Source: Microcaldota archaeon (lineage in GTDB: Archaea > Micrarchaeota > Micrarchaeia > Norongarragalinales > UBA8480). Taken from it: a stretch of DNA of 32,692 nt. The notes below the pieces were generated by a model. The model was not told the DNA's origin, ran no database searches, and worked only from the letters and a program-made list of their open reading frames with translations. The translations under genes and the position numbers were made by a program. The stretch is from NCBI GenBank assembly GCA_013425325.1, contig JACCLL010000041.1:1-32692 (forward strand). The letters are read 5' to 3'. Below are positions 1-8,866 of this stretch, piece by piece (the stretch's first letter is position 1; each line of letters begins with the position of its first letter).

Positions 1-1
1 T

Positions 2-457
2 TCGCTCTCACAGAAATACGCGGTAATCCTTTTTCCGTCGCAGTGGCAGTACGACTGGGTTGAAGCCTTTTTCTCGCCTTACGGCAACGACGAATCAACC
101 GTGTTCGGCGACGGCGAAGGCTACGACAAGAAAAAAGAGTATTCAAGCGTCGGCGGATGCTACTACTCCACGCGGCTCGCGCTTGCGGAGAAAATGCGGG
201 AAGAAAAACAGCAAGGCGGCGCAATCGTCTTGCGAGAGTGCTACGGCGACTACATTCCGTTAGGAGTGTGGAACGTGCGCGAAAACGTGCGCGCCGCGCT
301 GGCGCAAAAACCGGTTTGTTTCAACGACTATTCGCAAGCGGTTTGCTACGCGTTCAGCCGCTTCAAGCTCGACCCCCGCCACTGGGTTAGAAACAGCAGA
401 ATACTGCGGGAAGGGCCGAAGGCCCAGCCCGTGCAAAAGAAACTCGCGGCGTTCTAG
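2..457 (+). CDS. NreA-like (archaeal Nre family DNA repair) protein, C-terminal part, 5' truncated by window edge
   Basis: Frame is open from base 2 (SLSQKYAVILFPSQWQYDWVEAFFSPYGN...). Contains GGCYYSTRLALAEKM...VLRECYGDYIPLGVWNVRENVRAA, resembling the Nre C-terminal domain, and ends in QKKLAAF (PIP-box-like). Confidence 0.72.
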   Translation, partial: SLSQKYAVILFPSQWQYDWVEAFFSPYGNDESTVFGDGEGYDKKKEYSSVGGCYYSTRLALAEKMREEKQQGGAIVLRECYGDYIPLGVWNVRENVRAALAQKPVCFNDYSQAVCYAFSRFKLDPRHWVRNSRILREGPKAQPVQKKLAAF

Positions 458-759
458 TGCTTTTGAGTCGCGTCTTCCTTTATCATCATCTTGACCATGA
501 GGAATACGACTAACGCGATTATCATGAAGTCAATCAAAGCACCGACGAAGTCGCCGAGCAGAAGCTTTACCGGCCCCGCTTGGAACACGGCGCTCCTCCA
601 GTCGCCTCCTGGAATCACTACTGCAACAACGGGCATTACTACGTCGTTCACCAACGCAGTGACTAACTTGGTTGAAGCCGCGCCTATGACGAACGCGATG
701 GCCAAACCCAGTACCTTGTATTTGTCGAGAAATTCCCTGAACTCTGTCACGAAACCCAA
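454..759 (-). CDS. mscL: Large-conductance mechanosensitive channel MscL
   Basis: 101 aa, MGFVTEFREFLDKYKVLGLAIAFVIGAASTKLVTALVNDVVMPVV...; typical MscL N-terminus, TM1 and TM2. Confidence 0.93.
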   Translation of the reverse strand: MGFVTEFREFLDKYKVLGLAIAFVIGAASTKLVTALVNDVVMPVVAVVIPGGDWRSAVFQAGPVKLLLGDFVGALIDFMIIALVVFLMVKMMIKEDATQKH

Positions 760-866
760 CTCGAAAACCTCCTTTGCTGCACAAACAACGCCAATGCGCT
801 TAATAATTTTTGAGGGCGCTGCAAATCGTTAAAAACAACGGAACTCGTTCTTTCTACGGGAAAAAA

Positions 867-1412
867 ATGGATTCAAGCATACTGCAAAAGGAAGTGGCAT
901 TCGTAAAAGCACGGCAGGAAAAAGCATTGGAAGCGCTGAAGCAGGGCTTCGTGCGCGAGTACGTCGCAATAACCGACGCGTCCATAGACAAGCTGCTCGT
1001 GCTGGCGTTCTCGGAAGCGGGCGGACTCGACAAGTACTTTTCCGACACGCTGTACCAAACGGGGACAATCGAGGGCTCGAAACTAGCGGAATTCCTCTAC
1101 CAAGTCGGTATCATTGACAACGAAACCAAAGACCGGGTCCGCGCATTCAAGAACTACCGTAACTTCGTGTTACACCAGGAAGCGGGCGAGTGGAGCGCGC
1201 TGATGATGAAAAGCGCGAAGTTCCGCGACTTCCGAGTCAAAATCACCAGAGGCGAAGGCGATTCGGCGAAAGACATAGAGCAAACCCTTCACGAACTGGC
1301 GTCAATGAAGCTCGCGACAAAAGACTTTGCCGAGCACTCCGCCAAAAACCTGCAGGCAGGAAGCGACCTGGTCGCATTACTATGCGAAAACGCGCTCGCG
1401 CTAGCAAAGTGA
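867..1412 (+). CDS. Hypothetical protein, helical, function unknown
   Basis: ORF 810..1412; the internal ATG at 867 (MDSSILQKEVAFVKARQEKALEALKQ) is the more likely start. No family recognised. Confidence 0.7.
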   Translation: MDSSILQKEVAFVKARQEKALEALKQGFVREYVAITDASIDKLLVLAFSEAGGLDKYFSDTLYQTGTIEGSKLAEFLYQVGIIDNETKDRVRAFKNYRNFVLHQEAGEWSALMMKSAKFRDFRVKITRGEGDSAKDIEQTLHELASMKLATKDFAEHSAKNLQAGSDLVALLCENALALAK

Positions 1413-2512
1413 TTCAAATGGAAGAAAAACCGCGCCTCAAACTCGTTGGACTCAACGGCGAACTCGAAGACAAGGAAATAGTCCTCGACCGCGCGACTTC
1501 CACCATCGGCTCCAGAAAAGGCATTCACGTCACGCTCGCGCGCGACAAAACAGTGGTTCCGTCGCACGCGGTGATAGAAAACAGGGAAGGAACCTACCGC
1601 GTTTCGCCAATGGGCGGGCAAGTATTCGTCAACGGAAAACCAGCGGGCAAAAACACGCAGATAAAACACGGCGACCACCTGCGCTTCGGAGAAACCGAGT
1701 TCATCGTACGCGATCACTACCCGCTTGAAGAAAGGGCGGAAGCGCTGTTCAAGGAAGCCCTCGGGCCGGCGCACGTCCTCTTTCCCGGCGGCGTGAAAAC
1801 AAAATTATTCGAAGCGCCGTTCACCGACGAACACGTCCTTCAAGGAACAACCGGGGAAATAAACTTGAAGACCGCCGCACAGGCGGCGCAGCAGATAATA
1901 GCCAAATTGCGCGAAGCAGGCTTGGAAAAACACGGCAAAACAATTGTCGCCGAAGCAATGCAAGCAGCGGAAAAAGCTCCCGACTCCTGGGAGGCAGTCG
2001 ACGCAGTAAGCCACTTGTACCCCGTCGCGCGCCAAGTGGAACAAATTCTCGAAACCAACCCCGACGCCGAAACCGCGGAAGCGCAAGTAAAAAAACTAAC
2101 CGGCTTCTTCAAACAGGACATCCGCAGCGCCACGTCCCTCAAGCTGGCCGACTTTCTTGAAAAACTTCCCCTCAAGGCAGCCATGGCGACAACCGCCGGA
2201 GAAGAAAAGCGGCTGCTCGTGCTGGCGCTGCCCCCCATAACCGACGCGGACCTCCGCGCGGCAGCCGAGGACGGAAAAAAACCGACTCACGAACAGTACG
2301 CAAAACGCGTTGCAGTCAACGCCACCACTGAATTGTTTTCAAAAGCGTTGGACGCCAGGCACTTCAAGTGGGAACTCGACCACCCGTTCACCCTAACTAC
2401 GTCCCTTGACGCGGCCGGAAGAAACTGGCGGGTGGCAATAAGTCCGGAAAGCGACGAAGCCAGGCAGCTCCTGGAAAAACTTTCGCTCGAACTCGCGAAA
2501 AGACGGCTCTAA
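1409..2512 (+). CDS. FHA-domain protein with uncharacterised C-terminal region
   Basis: N-terminal LDRATSTIGSRKGIHVTLARDKTVVPSHAVIENREGTYRVSPMGGQVFVNGKPAGKNTQIKHGDHLRFGETEFIV matches the FHA pattern (GS/R...SH...N/G). Start is GTG 1409 (overlapping the upstream TGA) or ATG 1418; the ORF-track start at 1190 is probably too long. Confidence 0.85.
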   Translation: MIQMEEKPRLKLVGLNGELEDKEIVLDRATSTIGSRKGIHVTLARDKTVVPSHAVIENREGTYRVSPMGGQVFVNGKPAGKNTQIKHGDHLRFGETEFIVRDHYPLEERAEALFKEALGPAHVLFPGGVKTKLFEAPFTDEHVLQGTTGEINLKTAAQAAQQIIAKLREAGLEKHGKTIVAEAMQAAEKAPDSWEAVDAVSHLYPVARQVEQILETNPDAETAEAQVKKLTGFFKQDIRSATSLKLADFLEKLPLKAAMATTAGEEKRLLVLALPPITDADLRAAAEDGKKPTHEQYAKRVAVNATTELFSKALDARHFKWELDHPFTLTTSLDAAGRNWRVAISPESDEARQLLEKLSLELAKRRL

Positions 2513-2904
2513 GGCGGCGAAGTTCTCTTGCGCAGTTCGCGCCGCAACTTGTTCACTAACGCCCTGGCGCCTGCCTCGTCGAGTTTCTTGTCCAAAGCAG
2601 CGCGCAGCGCCCCGCTTACGACCGAGTGGTGCTCGTGCTCCGAAAAATGAGAACCGACCAACTGCAGCGCCCTCGCCTCCTCGCCCTCAACTTCCACTCC
2701 CTTCAGTTCACGACCGATGTCGCGCAAAGCAAGCAAGGCAATCAACTTCACTTGAACATGGCGATCGTTGAAAGCAACTTTAGCCAGGCGAGGCACGGCT
2801 CCATGCCCGAGTTTGCCTAGAGCCTCGACCCCCATCAACCGGGTACGCCAGTCCGAACTCTCCAGCAACCTCGCAAAGTCCGCAACCTTGTTTTCTTCAG
2901 GCAA
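2509..2904 (-). CDS. HEAT-repeat-like small protein
   Basis: 131 aa with helical repeats (LLESSDWRTRLMGVEALGKLGHGAVPRLAKVAFNDRHVQVKLIALLALRDIG). Confidence 0.7.
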   Translation of the reverse strand: MPEENKVADFARLLESSDWRTRLMGVEALGKLGHGAVPRLAKVAFNDRHVQVKLIALLALRDIGRELKGVEVEGEEARALQLVGSHFSEHEHHSVVSGALRAALDKKLDEAGARALVNKLRRELRKRTSPP

Positions 2905-2946
2905 TCAAACCATCTTTTTCAACATTTTCCCAGGCAGTGCTTCCTT

Positions 2947-4701
2947 CTAATGCGACGGATTGTAGTGGAACGTCGGGTCTCCGAAGACGACTATAGTGCT
3001 TCCGGTATGGCTTACTGGATAAAAGACCGCCACCCGCGACCCCCAGAGGGCTTCGGCGAGCGGCTTTCCCGCGGCAAGTCTGGGAACCGCGTATGAAATG
3101 ACGCTGGCAGGGTCGGGATCAATTTCGAGAGAGCTTCTGACCAGGGGCGAACCGGCTATTACCGCGCGAACGTAATTACTTTCCGTGACGAGGTCTCCGA
3201 ACCACTGGTTTACCGGCGTCGACATGCCCGGCGCATGAAACCACGCGGCAGTGTCGCAGCCGGACAAAATGACTAACGGAACATTCACGCCTTTAATATC
3301 CAAGTAATTAACTTGCCCCGGGGGAATGGATACTGTCCCGGGATTGCCGTGGCCGTCTGCAACAAGCATGGCAAGCTGGGGACAAGCTTCAGCGGAACAC
3401 GAAACGTACGCGAGAGCAGAACCGCTTACGCTGGTGTGTTCGGAAACATTTTCAAAAGCATCAAGCCCGTCCAAATCCGGAGTAAAAGAGGGGTCGCGAA
3501 ACAATTCAACTCGGGAGCCGTAGTCGACGGTGCGGTTGGCGGCAAATTTCCTCAGCACCGCCGCTGCCTTGGCTTGTTTGGTGGGACAGTACGGCGCGCA
3601 CGTAGAAGTGGGAACAACTAGGGAAACAACTACGTCCCAGTCAACCCACTCGGCCACGCTCGTGTTAAGAATGCGGAGGTAAGCATCACTCGGGCGCGTC
3701 GTGTTGCTCCAGCCGTCCAGCATCGGAGTAACATACGAAACTTCCACTCTCGGGAAAGCAAGGTCGTCGCCAACCGCTACGACGGCCAGAACATTGTTTT
3801 CCGAATGCATTCGGGTTATAACTTCGTCAATGTAAGCGGCATTGTTCGTGGAAGCATTGAGCCCGAGAAAATAGCCCTGCCACCTCAAGTCAAAGAACAC
3901 GGCCGTCAAATAATTCCCGGCCGCGACCTGAACTTCCGAGTCGTTTGCAAAATCCGGCGAAAGAACAAGCAGAAGACCCGGACGGGGCGTGTCAAAGCTC
4001 AGTCTGGAACTTACGGCGGCCGCGGCCCGAGTGCTCCAGAAACGTGCTTCACAGTTGTTTCCCACGTGCAGCCGGCTGGCGGCTATCTCGTGCGAGGTAG
4101 TAAGCGAGTCATCCGACTTGTTTTCGTACAAGCCCCCGTTGCACCAGAACTCCGCGCCGGAAGTCGAAAGACGGCTCGTCTGCCACCTCAGCACGGCCTC
4201 CGTGCCGAACGGCGATACTTCCACCGACTCGTTGAAAATCCTGAGGGATTCAGGCGTAGTGAACTGCCTCGTATCCGAAATGGCGGCCGGCCAGCCCGAC
4301 GCCGAGCTTTGCACGTAAAAGCGGTAAGTCGTATTCGGAGCAAAAGACTCCAACCTAAACGAGTGACTCAAGTTCATTGAAGAATCGAAGTAAGGCCTGA
4401 CTCCCCCGACGCCCTCCTGCCAGAGAACAAGATAGGACGACGAAGGGCGGTTTGTCCGCCAGGACACGGTGACGGAATCGTCGAATTCCGAGGCGTTTAC
4501 GGACAAGCCGAGTATCAGGATTGACGACGCAGCCAGCGCCTGCTCGCACTTCGGACACCGCGGCACGAAATGGCGATAAGGAAAGGCGAGCGCGCACGCC
4601 TGCTGCACGATAAGAACTAAGAAAAATACTGCGAGCAGCCTCCTCATGAAGTAGAACATCTTTTTCAGTGAATTAATTCCTTTCCGTCTAAACGAGCGCA
4701 C
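2947..4701 (-). CDS. Secreted protein with N-terminal signal, two FN3-like modules and a C-terminal gingipain (C25)/caspase-fold-like domain
   Basis: Hydrophobic leader MRRLLAVFFLVLIVQQACALA. FN3-like TVSWRTNRPSS...LESFAPNTTYRFYV...RQFTTPE. Candidate dyad LAMLVADGHGNPG and VPLVILSGCDTAAWF, C-terminal IVVFGDPTFHY (compare LLGDPTL in C25 proteins). Confidence 0.68.
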   Translation of the reverse strand: MRSFRRKGINSLKKMFYFMRRLLAVFFLVLIVQQACALAFPYRHFVPRCPKCEQALAASSILILGLSVNASEFDDSVTVSWRTNRPSSSYLVLWQEGVGGVRPYFDSSMNLSHSFRLESFAPNTTYRFYVQSSASGWPAAISDTRQFTTPESLRIFNESVEVSPFGTEAVLRWQTSRLSTSGAEFWCNGGLYENKSDDSLTTSHEIAASRLHVGNNCEARFWSTRAAAAVSSRLSFDTPRPGLLLVLSPDFANDSEVQVAAGNYLTAVFFDLRWQGYFLGLNASTNNAAYIDEVITRMHSENNVLAVVAVGDDLAFPRVEVSYVTPMLDGWSNTTRPSDAYLRILNTSVAEWVDWDVVVSLVVPTSTCAPYCPTKQAKAAAVLRKFAANRTVDYGSRVELFRDPSFTPDLDGLDAFENVSEHTSVSGSALAYVSCSAEACPQLAMLVADGHGNPGTVSIPPGQVNYLDIKGVNVPLVILSGCDTAAWFHAPGMSTPVNQWFGDLVTESNYVRAVIAGSPLVRSSLEIDPDPASVISYAVPRLAAGKPLAEALWGSRVAVFYPVSHTGSTIVVFGDPTFHYNPSH

Positions 4702-4843
4702 ATGCTATGCCGCACTTTCTCCGACTCCATCACTTCCAAAAGCGTTTTCAGAACTCAAGATCTTCGTCATCGCGCAAGCGCTAGGAACTCATTGTAGTTC
4801 ATCACTAAACAAACTGGAAGAACGAAAGTAGTTAATTGTTTGG

Positions 4844-7579
4844 CTAGCGATTCGGTTCCGCGAAGGTAACCCGCGCATCTTTTTCAAGCAGCCACGAGAG
4901 CTTGGCCTCGCTTCCGCGTACTACCGAAGCAACTAGCCTCCTTTGCGCGGCCCAAAGCGAAGAATCCAAGACGCTTGCGTTAGCCGCTCTAATTATTGAG
5001 GTAGCGCTCGCCAGCGAAACGCCTGCGCGGAACTCCGCGAGAACCTGTCCTTCCCTGAAGTCGGCGCCGGCAGTCCAGTTGACGCAAGGCAACGGAGACG
5101 CTTTGTTTCCGCAGTAAGGAAGGACATACGAGGTAGTTGCGGGAGTGAACGGCTCGAGCGCAGCCAGCAGGGCCTCTCTCTGCAGCAAGGAAAAGTATTC
5201 CGCAGAGCCCGCCAGCCGCATTGCGCTCGCCGCAGTGGAGCGAAACAGGAGAAGGTCTCCGGCAGTCCAGTAGCAACCCGTTCCAGGCCTGCAGCCTACG
5301 CCGAAATCGCATTCTTCGGCAACGTCTCCGTACATTAAGTCGGCGCGCCAGCACTCGACGGGGTCTGTTCCCGCGAGCAGACAAGATTTTATTGCGGAGT
5401 AATAGTAGTAGCACGTCTTGTTGCTATAGTCCGCTGCCACGCGGACGGTGCGATTCATTTCTCCCGAGCACCACGTGGGACATCCTTCCATGTCGACGTT
5501 TACTTTGGCAAAAATGTCCGTAAAATTCGCGCCCGCCGCGCGCAAAGTTATGTACTCATCGTAATTGCTTCCGCCGAGTGCCGTGTGGCCGAATTCGTGG
5601 ACGAAATCGGCTTTGATGGCGTCCCAAAAAAAGGGGTTGGGGTAAGTGCCGCGGTATCTCGACTTAAGGAAGAGGTCGCCTCCGCCGGCGCACGGAGGGT
5701 TGTTTACCTCCTCGTTGTTGTAGAAATCAACTACCAGTTCGGCGCTGGAGCCGTTGAGTCCAGCGCACTTTGAACGGATTAATTCACTCATCCACGGCTG
5801 GTGGTTGATCCAGTAACCGCTTCCTCCGCTGTACAAGGCGTAGACGTTGAATTTTGCGGTGTTGTTCGACAAAGGCACGACCGAAAAAAGCCCGCGCGAT
5901 CCAAAAACTGCGTCCGACGCGTCGGAAAAGAACGGCTCCCGCAAGTCGTTGTCGTAGTTGTCCGAAACAATGACGACGTCCGCCTTTTCCGAGGGAGAGC
6001 CGCTGAGCAACAGGGACCTGCATTCAGAAAGTCCGCCGAAAGCATAAACTTTCGAGTCCAACGAGCCGACAACGACGAGGCCGTCATAAACCGCCGGGGA
6101 AGAGGTTACCCAGCTTTCAGCGGCGTACCTCCACTTCAAGCGGCCGCTTACCAAATCCAACGCATAAAAATAATTGTCGTCAGAGCCGACGAATACTACT
6201 CCTTGGGCAACGGCAGGCGAAGAAAGCACTATGCCTCCTGTGCTGAAATTCCACGACAACAAACCCGTGTTCTTGTCCACCGCGTAAACGCTGCCGTCGT
6301 AGTCGCCGAACACGAGCAGACCGCCGGCCAACGCCGGAGAAGAACTGACGCCCACTCCCCTCCTGAAACGCCAGTGCTCGGCTCCGGTCAGACTCGAAAC
6401 GCGGTAAACAAAGCCGTCGTCCGAGCCGAAGAAAACAGGACAATCAGAAAAACAACCGTCACCGTCCGTGGAAGCAGTTGACCTCACGCTGCTAGCGGCG
6501 GCAAACCGCCACTGCACAACTCCCGTCAGTTCGTCAAGCGCGTACAAATTTCGGTCGTAAGAACCGACGAACACCTTTCCGTAGGCAACCAAAGGAGACG
6601 AGTCCGGCCAGGGCGAATCGTCGTAAATGCCTGAAACCATTGAAGGCGTCCAGATGCGAGTGCTCCACAACAATTCCGACGAAGACGCATTAACCGCGTA
6701 AGCAAAGCCGTCGCGCGCCGTGAAGAAAACCAGGTTTCCCGAAACAGTCGGAGAAGAATGAATGGGCTTGGTTGCGTTGAACACCCAATTCCGCGCTCCG
6801 GAAACGGCGTCAACGGAGTATAAAGCTCCGCCGGCAGTTCCGAAGAAAAGCCGCCCGCCCGAAACCGCGGGGGTGGACCACACCGCGCTGCCCGCGTCAA
6901 AAACCCATTTACGCGCTCCAGTCACCGCGTCGGCGGCGTAAACTTTTCCGTCCAGTGAACCAACGAACACCGTTCCGTTCCACACTACCGGAGAAGAAGC
7001 GACGCCGTAATCAGTGTCTAAAATCCAGGCCGTCATGACGTCGTTAGGCGCCCAAGAAACGTTATCCGGAGCAAACGAGAAAGCAAATCCCGTCTTATCC
7101 CACCCGCCATGGAACGAAGTCCAACCATCTTCACGGCCGCCTTCAACCGAAAAAACAATGCGGGACGAATTCGATTTAGAACCGTTAAAAGCACGCACTT
7201 CAACCGCGTGCGAACCCGGCGAAAGCACGGGAAGCGCGCGAGAGTAAAGCGAGTTGTTTGAAATCGCTCCGCTTTCCGTCAGAGAACCGTCGACAAAAAC
7301 CTGGATGGAGTAACCGGAAAAAGACCCGATTGCAACGAACTCGAGCGAAAGCGGCTGCGAAGAATTTTCGTAAGAGGCGTTAACGGGAGAAGTTATTGCA
7401 GGCGCGTTCACGTACTGCGAAGGCGGGTCGTGCAGGAAACGGCAGAGCCACGGCTTCGCGAGACACGGGCTCTTCAGCATTTCGGCGCGTTCCCGGTTAA
7501 TGGGAAGGTAAAGCGCGGTTACTGAAGCGAGAAAGAAAACACTGAACACTAGCGCTATGCAAAATAGCCTTGCCTTCAT
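4844..7579 (-). CDS. Secreted PQQ/BamB-like beta-propeller fused to an M64-like zinc metallopeptidase domain, with a C-terminal I9/subtilase-propeptide-like module
   Basis: Repeats of VYALDxxTGxxxWxF...SSPAVxxGxVFVGSxD. HEFGHTALGGSNYDEY (HExxH...DEY as in M64). C-terminal GQVLAEFRAGVS...LLEKDARVTFAEPN. ATG 7579 is preceded by GGTGGGAGGC and followed by signal peptide MKARLFCIALVFSVFFLASVTA; the ORF-track start 7798 is too long. Confidence 0.8.
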   Translation of the reverse strand: MKARLFCIALVFSVFFLASVTALYLPINRERAEMLKSPCLAKPWLCRFLHDPPSQYVNAPAITSPVNASYENSSQPLSLEFVAIGSFSGYSIQVFVDGSLTESGAISNNSLYSRALPVLSPGSHAVEVRAFNGSKSNSSRIVFSVEGGREDGWTSFHGGWDKTGFAFSFAPDNVSWAPNDVMTAWILDTDYGVASSPVVWNGTVFVGSLDGKVYAADAVTGARKWVFDAGSAVWSTPAVSGGRLFFGTAGGALYSVDAVSGARNWVFNATKPIHSSPTVSGNLVFFTARDGFAYAVNASSSELLWSTRIWTPSMVSGIYDDSPWPDSSPLVAYGKVFVGSYDRNLYALDELTGVVQWRFAAASSVRSTASTDGDGCFSDCPVFFGSDDGFVYRVSSLTGAEHWRFRRGVGVSSSPALAGGLLVFGDYDGSVYAVDKNTGLLSWNFSTGGIVLSSPAVAQGVVFVGSDDNYFYALDLVSGRLKWRYAAESWVTSSPAVYDGLVVVGSLDSKVYAFGGLSECRSLLLSGSPSEKADVVIVSDNYDNDLREPFFSDASDAVFGSRGLFSVVPLSNNTAKFNVYALYSGGSGYWINHQPWMSELIRSKCAGLNGSSAELVVDFYNNEEVNNPPCAGGGDLFLKSRYRGTYPNPFFWDAIKADFVHEFGHTALGGSNYDEYITLRAAGANFTDIFAKVNVDMEGCPTWCSGEMNRTVRVAADYSNKTCYYYYSAIKSCLLAGTDPVECWRADLMYGDVAEECDFGVGCRPGTGCYWTAGDLLLFRSTAASAMRLAGSAEYFSLLQREALLAALEPFTPATTSYVLPYCGNKASPLPCVNWTAGADFREGQVLAEFRAGVSLASATSIIRAANASVLDSSLWAAQRRLVASVVRGSEAKLSWLLEKDARVTFAEPNR

Positions 7580-7614
7580 GCCTCCCACCTGAAAGACTCT
7601 GTGAATCAAGGTCG

Positions 7615-8862
7615 TTAAAACGCTTTCGGAGGCCTGCCTGCAAAGCCCACTATACGCGGGCGCTGCGACGCCGGAGCGGCGCGCACGGGCTTGGCTGGAG
7701 AAGAGTGGTGCAAGTAGACCGCAATCGCGGTTACGACGTTCGTGAAGACGACTATGAACAAAACGACTTGCGTAATTCCAGGAATCGAAACTCCCCACGC
7801 GGAAGGCAGGAAGGAAAGCACGACGGCCGACAGTCCAGTTGGAATGACGAACGCCTGCAGCAAGTAATCCTGGGCGTTAGGCGACAAAAACTTCATTGAC
7901 ACGACGCGCGCGCACAAAATGCAGGCAAGCGCGGCCACCGACAGAAGAAAGATTGCGAGCGGAACGTTGAATTGAAACACTATTCCGACGTAGACGAAGA
8001 AGAAAGTGCGCACGAAGAAAACCACTTCATCCTGAAACACGTACTGCGCCTTCTGCTGAACTTGTTTTCCCCCGTGAATTATGCGCGAGAGTTCGCCGTA
8101 GCTTCCAAGCACTACTCCGAACGAAAGCACTGAAATGGCTCCGTTGCCGCCTATGAACTCGACTGCGGCGTAAAGAATCAACGCGGCCGCCAGCGTCAAA
8201 ACGTATTCGAATGACTTGTCGTCCAGCGCCTGCACGAGCTTGTTCCACGCAAAACCCGCTATGACTCCGGCAACCACTGCAATGGTAAACGCGGCCGCCA
8301 GCGTGTGCAGCGCGCCGGAAGCGTCGAGCGACTGCGCGGAAAGAAAGCGGAGCACGAGGATGGCGCAAACGCTGCTCAACGCGCCGCTGATGCTTGCCTC
8401 CAAGCTGACCGATATTTTAGTCGACTCGCTTGCCCTAAGCCTGTCGACCAACGCGCCGACTACGGTGGGGCACGTGTCGCTCAAAATGAACGCCAGAAAA
8501 GCCGCGTGAAGCAATGGCCAGCCGAAAACAAAGTAAGCGACGACGGTAATCAACGCGGAAGTAAAGAAGTACGCCAAAACCGAGAAAACCGAGTTCGAAG
8601 GAAGAATCGAAATGACGCGCGAGAAGTTGAAGCGCTGTCCAGCCATGAGCATTATCACGACCAGCGCGAGGGCGGCGAAGAAAGGCATTGCAGCAGTTAG
8701 GGAAGAAGAGTCGACGAAGCCCAGCACCGGCCCGACGATTATTCCGAGCGCAATGAGCATGAGAATGTCGGGAACGTCGGTTACCTCGAAGATTTTAGCC
8801 GCCAGGTAGCCGGCTACTATTATCAAGCCGGACAACGCGATTCCGAAAAGCAAGTCAACCAT
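7615..8862 (-). CDS. Monovalent cation:proton antiporter (CPA family)
   Basis: 415 aa polytopic protein, DVPDILMLIALGIIVGPVLGFVD...AFLAFILSDTCPTVVGALVDRL, typical Na+/H+ exchanger domain. Confidence 0.85.
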   Translation of the reverse strand: MVDLLFGIALSGLIIVAGYLAAKIFEVTDVPDILMLIALGIIVGPVLGFVDSSSLTAAMPFFAALALVVIMLMAGQRFNFSRVISILPSNSVFSVLAYFFTSALITVVAYFVFGWPLLHAAFLAFILSDTCPTVVGALVDRLRASESTKISVSLEASISGALSSVCAILVLRFLSAQSLDASGALHTLAAAFTIAVVAGVIAGFAWNKLVQALDDKSFEYVLTLAAALILYAAVEFIGGNGAISVLSFGVVLGSYGELSRIIHGGKQVQQKAQYVFQDEVVFFVRTFFFVYVGIVFQFNVPLAIFLLSVAALACILCARVVSMKFLSPNAQDYLLQAFVIPTGLSAVVLSFLPSAWGVSIPGITQVVLFIVVFTNVVTAIAVYLHHSSPAKPVRAAPASQRPRIVGFAGRPPKAF

Positions 8863-8866
8863 TTTC

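Noticed and set aside
5801-6481. 226-aa ORF on + strand
   Set aside because: Antisense to the PQQ/M64 gene; basic, low-information sequence expected from codon bias.
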